DNA of 64,000 nt from positions 62,001 to 126,000 of the forward strand of contig JAQGBZ010000176.1 in assembly GCA_034687125.1 (NCBI GenBank), in the 5' to 3' direction. Positions within the stretch are counted from its first letter, which is position 1; the number at the start of each line of letters is the position of its first letter. The notes below the pieces were generated by a model, which saw nothing but the letters and a program-made list of their open reading frames with translations, ran no database searches and was not told where the DNA came from. This document shows, one piece after another, positions 59,268 to 64,000 of the stretch. Both the position numbers and the translations under genes were made by a program. This DNA comes from Neelides folsomi (taxonomy: Eukaryota; Arthropoda; Collembola; Neelipleona; Neelidae).

Positions 59268-60437
59268 ATGGGATTATTCGGGAAGTCAGGCGGTCAGGAC
59301 CCGAAGTTACAGGTAAATCTTTTTTTTATTTACTGGATTAATGCTTCAGGTTGATAATAAATAATTAGTAAGAAGAGTTTTCCAAAAATTTTCATTATTT
59401 AAACCAATTAAAATAAACGACATTAGTAACCATAAATGTACTTTTTAATTTGATTCTTTAACTACTTCAAGTATCTACCTCTTTAAGTTTGGTCAGTATG
59501 ATAAGAATAAATAATATCAATTTTTATATTTTAGGTTCAAGAGTGGACGAAAAAGATCCGGAAAGAGTCATTAAAACTGGATAGACAAATCCGTGGTAAT
59601 TGACATTTAAATTTCCATGCTTTTATTGGTCCGTGTCAATTGTAAATAATAATATAATAATTTATTAGGCATACAAAGAGAAGAAGAGAAGATCAAGATT
59701 TCCCTGAAACAAGCGGCGAAGAAAGGCGACAAAGACGTTTGCATTATTTATGCTAAAGAATTAATTAGATCGAAAAAGGCCATAAGTAAAATCCACTCTT
59801 CGAAGGCCCATTTAAATTCCATCCAGCTCCATATGAAAGAGCAACTCGGTATATTTCAAATTAATTTCAATTAGCAATAAGCACATCTAAAAGTATAACC
59901 TTACTTACCTCACTGCGAAAAGCTTTAAAATTAATTAATATTATCTCATTTTTCTCATAATTTTCTAATTAATTTAGCAATACTGAAAACCGCCGGGTCA
60001 CTTCAAAAATCTGCACAAGTGATGAATTCAGTTCAAGCGCTCTTTCGGATCCCCGAAATCGCCGCAACCATGAGAGAACTGTCCAAAGAGATGATGAAGG
60101 CTGGTATCCTTGAGGAAATGCTCGATGACACGTTCTCCTCTATGGAAGATCAAGAGGAGTTGGAAGAAGCAGCCGAAGACGAGATAAGCAACGTAATAAT
60201 AAATATTATTAATATATCTTATTCCTCAAAAGTTCCAAGAATTTCTAATTGTAAATGATGTATTAAATGTATTCAATGTTTTAGATATTATGGGAAGTGA
60301 CTGCTGGGCAACTCGGAAAAGCCCCTGCTGCTGGATCAAGCGTCCTCAAGAAACCCGAACCCGTGCAAGCAAATGAGGAGGAAGAAGAAGAAGAGTTGGA
60401 AGCGATGCAATCCCGTCTTCAAGCTCTCCGGAGTTAA
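59268..60437 (+). CDS. CHMP3: ESCRT-III subunit CHMP3 / Vps24
   Basis: CHMP3 co-polymerises with CHMP2 and CHMP4 in membrane scission at endosomes and in cytokinesis. Exons 59268–59312, 59535–59595, 59669–59848, 59978–60192 and 60285–60437 give 217 residues. An ATG three bases earlier (59265) is also in frame; I chose the second because family members begin MGLFGK. The core has IRKESLKLDRQIRGIQREEE, KISLKQAAKKGDKDVCIIYA, SKKAISKIHSSKAHLNSIQ and IPEIAATMRELSKEMMKAGI. It is basic at the N-terminus and acidic at the C-terminus (QANEEEEEEELEAMQSRLQA), with a C-terminal MIM-type helix LEAMQSRLQALRS for Vps4/AMSH binding. Confidence 0.96.
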
Positions 60438-60492
60438 AAATTTATCCACAAACACATAAAAAGAGCTAATGAGTATTGATCATAAAATAATG

Positions 60493-60498
60493 AATAAA
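60493..60498 (+). terminator. Polyadenylation signal of CHMP3
   Basis: AATAAA lies 55 bases after the CHMP3 stop codon and is followed by further A-rich sequence. Confidence 0.6.
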
Positions 60499-60859
60499 AA
60501 AAGTTTTATTTAAGTTGTTTAATCCTATGTCTATTATTTGAATTATTGATGATCGACCAATATTAGCAAAAATTGTATAACTACCTTATATATAATCTAA
60601 AATTATATAAAATTAACTTATAAGAACTTCATGTTAGATAAATTAGAAAAATATAACTAATTATTGCTATAAACTAACCAAAAGTATTAAAAACGTATTT
60701 AAAACCTATTTAGCTTCTTATTACTTAACTATATAATACTTCCTTCTACCTATTACATATATATGCTTTATATACATATCATTTGTATTTTCTACGCATG
60801 TTAAGATGTATTTTATTGTTCAAACATATAATTGGGGATTATTAAATAAATAAAGATGA

Positions 60860-61110
60860 TTGAGTTGTAATTAAGGGAGGGGCGGTTGTTGATTTGGGGC
60901 CTCTAGCGTCTATGAAGGGTTTCCCGCTTCCATCTCGATCTCATCTCAATTCCTCTCTCATTTTCATCTCTTTTCAACCCTTTTCACCAAACCCCAAGGT
61001 CTCCCCCCTCATACCAAATCCGCTCTCGAATTCGCGAAATTACTCACAGTCTCTCTCTGCAATCATTGCCAAAGATAAACCTCCTCTCTCGTCTCATCCA
61101 TTCCTAAGGT
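60860..61110 (+). other. Possible 5' untranslated exon of the tetraspanin gene
   Basis: A pyrimidine-rich, GC-richer block ends in ...CCATTCCTAAG before GTAAGA. An open frame runs through it, but the sequence is Ser/Pro low-complexity and does not continue the tetraspanin. An untranslated first exon spliced towards 62754 is the simplest reading. The left border is estimated. Confidence 0.35.
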
Positions 61111-61743
61111 AAGAATTTCTTGATTTCACCACAGACCTCACCAATCAATTGATAAATCCGTCTCTGAGAATTTCATTTATTTCATCTTTCTTGGTCTGAA
61201 CCAAACTTTCCATTTTTTGACATTTAAAGCTTTCATTGTAAAGGGGAAATGGATGGGGAAGATCAGAAATTAAAATATTAAATTATAGAGGCCTTGAGAC
61301 CGACTGATGATTAAACAGACAGTCTTGTTTTTACCTGACTATTTAAATTCAGTTTAATTTAAGTTTAATTTAACTCTATGCATCGAGAGACATTTCCTTT
61401 GTGCTTCCCAAAAAGTTACCATTGTGTCATTAATTTACATTGTGGGGATAGGAAATTGTTTATGTGTTCATTGATCTGTGAGCGTGAGTCAGAGAATGTG
61501 TAATCCTGTTAGCCATTAAAGAGAACCAAAACTTAACTTTAAACCCCTCAGTTAGCTTTGTAAATATATTCATTTGTATACAGAGCGCATTAAAAGTAAA
61601 TTGAATTTCCTTCCTTTCTTACAATTTCGACACACACGGCGACTCAATTGCTTTAATGGCCTTTGCCTTAATTCTCTTTAATGAGGGAAACGTTAAGATT
61701 CACTGGTATTTCCATTTTTACCTTTTTTCTCCATCTAAAATAT

Positions 61744-61805
<62 letters not shown>

Positions 61806-62753
61806 GTATAATATCCCATCTTGTTTCGGGTTTCATGAGGATATTTGTTCAATGCCTCTATTATCCTAATTTCTATATACCAATATAATATACTAATTGA
61901 ATAAATGAACCATTATTATTATTATTATTGTATTATTATTATATTTAAATGTACTACATTATATTTTTCAGGTAGGAGCACCTTAGAACTTATTATTTTA
62001 TATTCATAAAGCATTTTAATGTTAATACATTTTATATAGTATACATAGGTAGTTTATATTTTTCATTTTACTTAATGTTTAAAGAAATGTCTTTGGTATA
62101 TTTACAATGGTGGCGGTTCCTTTGTGTGTGGTTTTTACAAGTTTTATTTCACACGTATGGTTTGTTCCCCGAGGACAGTCATGTTTAAGATCCATTTGCA
62201 AAATTCATTGTCTCTCTCTCTCTATATGAGTTAAGAAATTAAAGATCAAACCATTGATATGCCTTTCAGATCACTGACTATATGAGTCGAACTCCGTAAC
62301 CAACATCGTAATAACCCCTCGTTTTTAACTTTGTAATCAGAGGAAACGGAAGTTGAATTCATAATAATATGTAGAGCAGAAAGTTGATAAAAGCTCAAAT
62401 TGGAATACACTCATCATCAGCGGATATGTCGAATGCTTTTGTACTAACAACGCAAATTACACTTACCATAAATAATTCACAATTGACTTTTAAATACAAT
62501 TAACAATTGAAATTGAAATTAAACATATTTAATAAATTATAGAGCGAGATGGGAAGTCCGACAAAAATTAAATCGTCCAAATTGCTGAATCACTCTGAGC
62601 TTCTTTCGGTTTAAAAATCAAAGGATCTAACCATTTTCCAAGGTTAATAAATTTTACAGAATTGACTCCCTACTTTATAATTCTATAAAGCTCTCGGAGC
62701 AACCTGTCTTGATGTCTGGTCTGGTAATTAATGGATTTAAAAAATAATTATAG
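61111..62753. other. Region before the tetraspanin start (probable first intron)
   Basis: AT-rich with an (AT)n microsatellite at about 61,747–61,802 and an ATT-rich patch at 61,912–61,945. No coding sequence seen. Confidence 0.45.
61747..61802. repeat. AT dinucleotide microsatellite
   Basis: About 27 uninterrupted AT units. It lies in the presumed first intron or upstream region of the tetraspanin gene. Confidence 0.9.
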
Positions 62754-62765
62754 TTCAAATAAATC

Positions 62766-63906
62766 ATGCCGCGAGAGCATCAGAGGCAATATGTTGAACG
62801 ACACCGTATGGAACCTGTTCCATATCCATACCGGTCACATCGAACCCGGGGCCTCAACTTCATCAGCCCATGCCTTAAATACACAATGTTCTTTTTCAAC
62901 TTCATTTTCTGGGTATGTTCTATATACATATATCATACATATCTGTCTATCATACATATCTGTATCATATAATTTTAAATGGGTATAATAGTTATATTAT
63001 AAATACTATTATTATTTTGAGTGGATTGAACAGATTTTGATGATTTATGTTTTTATGGAATCAGCTGGTCGGAGGGGCTTTGATTGGAATTGGTCTTTAC
63101 GCCCTTGTGGATCAGTGGCAGTCGGGAGACGGCGTTAGGGTTGATGACGTGGCCGACGTGTTATTTAACGTTGGATTAATCATTGCCATCATTGGAGCGG
63201 TTATTTTTTCTGTCAGCTTCGCTGGGTGCATAGGTGCTCTTCGAGAAAATACTATTCTACTCAAACTTGTAAGTTTAATTCACATAAACATTATCTTGAA
63301 TGATTGGATGTGGTATTAATATTTATGTGTAATTTTGAATTTTTTAGTATTCTATCGCACTGCTCATTTTCTTCCTTTTGGAACTTGTCGTTGCGATTCT
63401 TTGCTTTGTCTTCCCAAACAGAGTAGAAGGGATCATTTCTACTTACTTAACAGGTAAATCACGATACCTAAAATTAAAAGTATAAATATTGAATAAAAGA
63501 ATAATATGATATGATACTTACATAATAATAAACATTAAATATACATACTTATATGTTTCATACTTTACATCGAAATGAAAATCTGACGAATGGTATTTGT
63601 TATTTCTCAGATAATGTAATTAAAAAGTATCGTGAAGATGCGGACCTTCAAAATCTAATTGATTTTGTTCAACAAGAGGTGAGCACTTTATTTAAAATGA
63701 GAAATATTTTGAGAAATATATAGGATGGAATATTCTAATATAAAATTCATTTTTAAATATAGTTTCGGTGTTGTGGGCTGAGTTCTAGAAGTTATGAAGA
63801 CTGGTCGAAAAATGAGTACTTCAACTGTACGTTTCAATCACTCAATCCAAGTATTGAGAGATGTGGTGTGCCTTATTCGTGTTGTAAGAATGCCACTGAC
63901 ATGTCG
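62766..63906 (+). CDS. Tetraspanin of the TspanC8 group (partial, runs off the window)
   Basis: TspanC8 tetraspanins escort the protease ADAM10 to the cell surface and so influence Notch signalling. Visible exons: 62766–62912, 63065–63268, 63348–63453, 63611–63678 and 63763–63906, the last ending at a GTAAGT donor; 223 codons so far. The gene is intact up to that point. The N-terminal tail is long and basic. TM1 begins at LKYTMFFFNFIFWLVGGALI, TM2 at VGLIIAIIGAVIFSVSFAGC with the family-typical GCIGALRENTILLKL, and TM3 at IALLIFFLLELVVAILCFVF. The large loop has DLQNLIDFVQQE, the CCG motif (about 178–180) and RCGVPYSCC. Six Cys of the loop are visible (about 178, 179, 197, 209, 215, 216); the remaining two of the C8 pattern and TM4 would lie beyond the window. 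The RCGVPxSCC block is typical of TspanC8. Acceptor for exon 1 at 62753. Confidence 0.93.
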
Positions 63907-64000
63907 GTAAGTAGAAAATCATTTCATTTCCAAACTTACAAAAAATGAAATTACAATTGAGAAATTTTAACTTTAAATATAAATTTTAACTTCATTGTTT

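Overview
This is a nuclear segment of an AT-rich animal genome. Coding regions are split by short GT–AG introns, and every protein I recognise is an animal gene. The shape of several genes (an insect-type single Slimb/beta-TrCP, a TspanC8 tetraspanin, a TAB1 with a PP2C-like domain, and a secreted proline-rich FAS1 protein) suggests an arthropod. A crustacean such as a copepod is a reasonable guess, but the taxon is inference from general impression only. I see no intact transposon, CRISPR array, rRNA or recognisable tRNA.

Layout, left to right. About 2.6–3.4 kb (+): the 3' end of an unrecognised gene. 6.1–12.3 kb (-): cytosolic purine 5'-nucleotidase NT5C2, with two possible last exons. 17.7–18.1 kb (-): a Ser/Pro-rich start exon of an unrecognised gene. 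21.0–22.0 kb (+): an SRR1-like protein. 22.4–24.6 kb (-): short/branched-chain acyl-CoA dehydrogenase ACADSB, head to head with 24.97–25.8 kb (+): ribosomal protein L26. 26.2–30.6 kb (+): Slimb/beta-TrCP, an F-box/WD40 protein. 31.8–35.5 kb (+): a multi-Tudor protein. 36.9–38.7 kb (+): TAB1. 40.7–43.0 kb (+): V-ATPase subunit B. 46.6–52.8 kb (+): mitochondrial-type glycerol-3-phosphate acyltransferase GPAM. 54.5–56.7 kb (-): a secreted proline-rich protein with two FAS1 domains. 59.3–60.4 kb (+): ESCRT-III subunit CHMP3/Vps24. 62.8 kb to the window edge (+): a TspanC8 tetraspanin, cut off by the end of the window.

Exon borders were read by hand from GT/AG sites and frame continuity. For each multi-exon gene listed with exons, the summed exon length is a multiple of three and the reading frame joins without a stop; the tetraspanin is checked only up to the window edge. 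The genes are ordinary neighbours and not an operon-like system. Several belong to related cell-biological themes (ubiquitin/NF-kB signalling: Slimb and TAB1; endosome/lysosome: V-ATPase B and CHMP3; lipid metabolism: ACADSB and GPAM), but I see nothing that ties them together functionally. Between them lie long AT-rich stretches holding a few hairpin-forming palindromes, an AT microsatellite and some moderately GC-rich islands that probably are promoters or untranslated exons.

I did not find a clearly new biological system. The best leads are: TAB1 keeping part of the PP2C active-site signature; a pair of frame-breaking cryptic exons inside GPAM; an alternative acidic tail in NT5C2; three near-perfect hairpins in intergenic DNA; and the two unrecognised genes.
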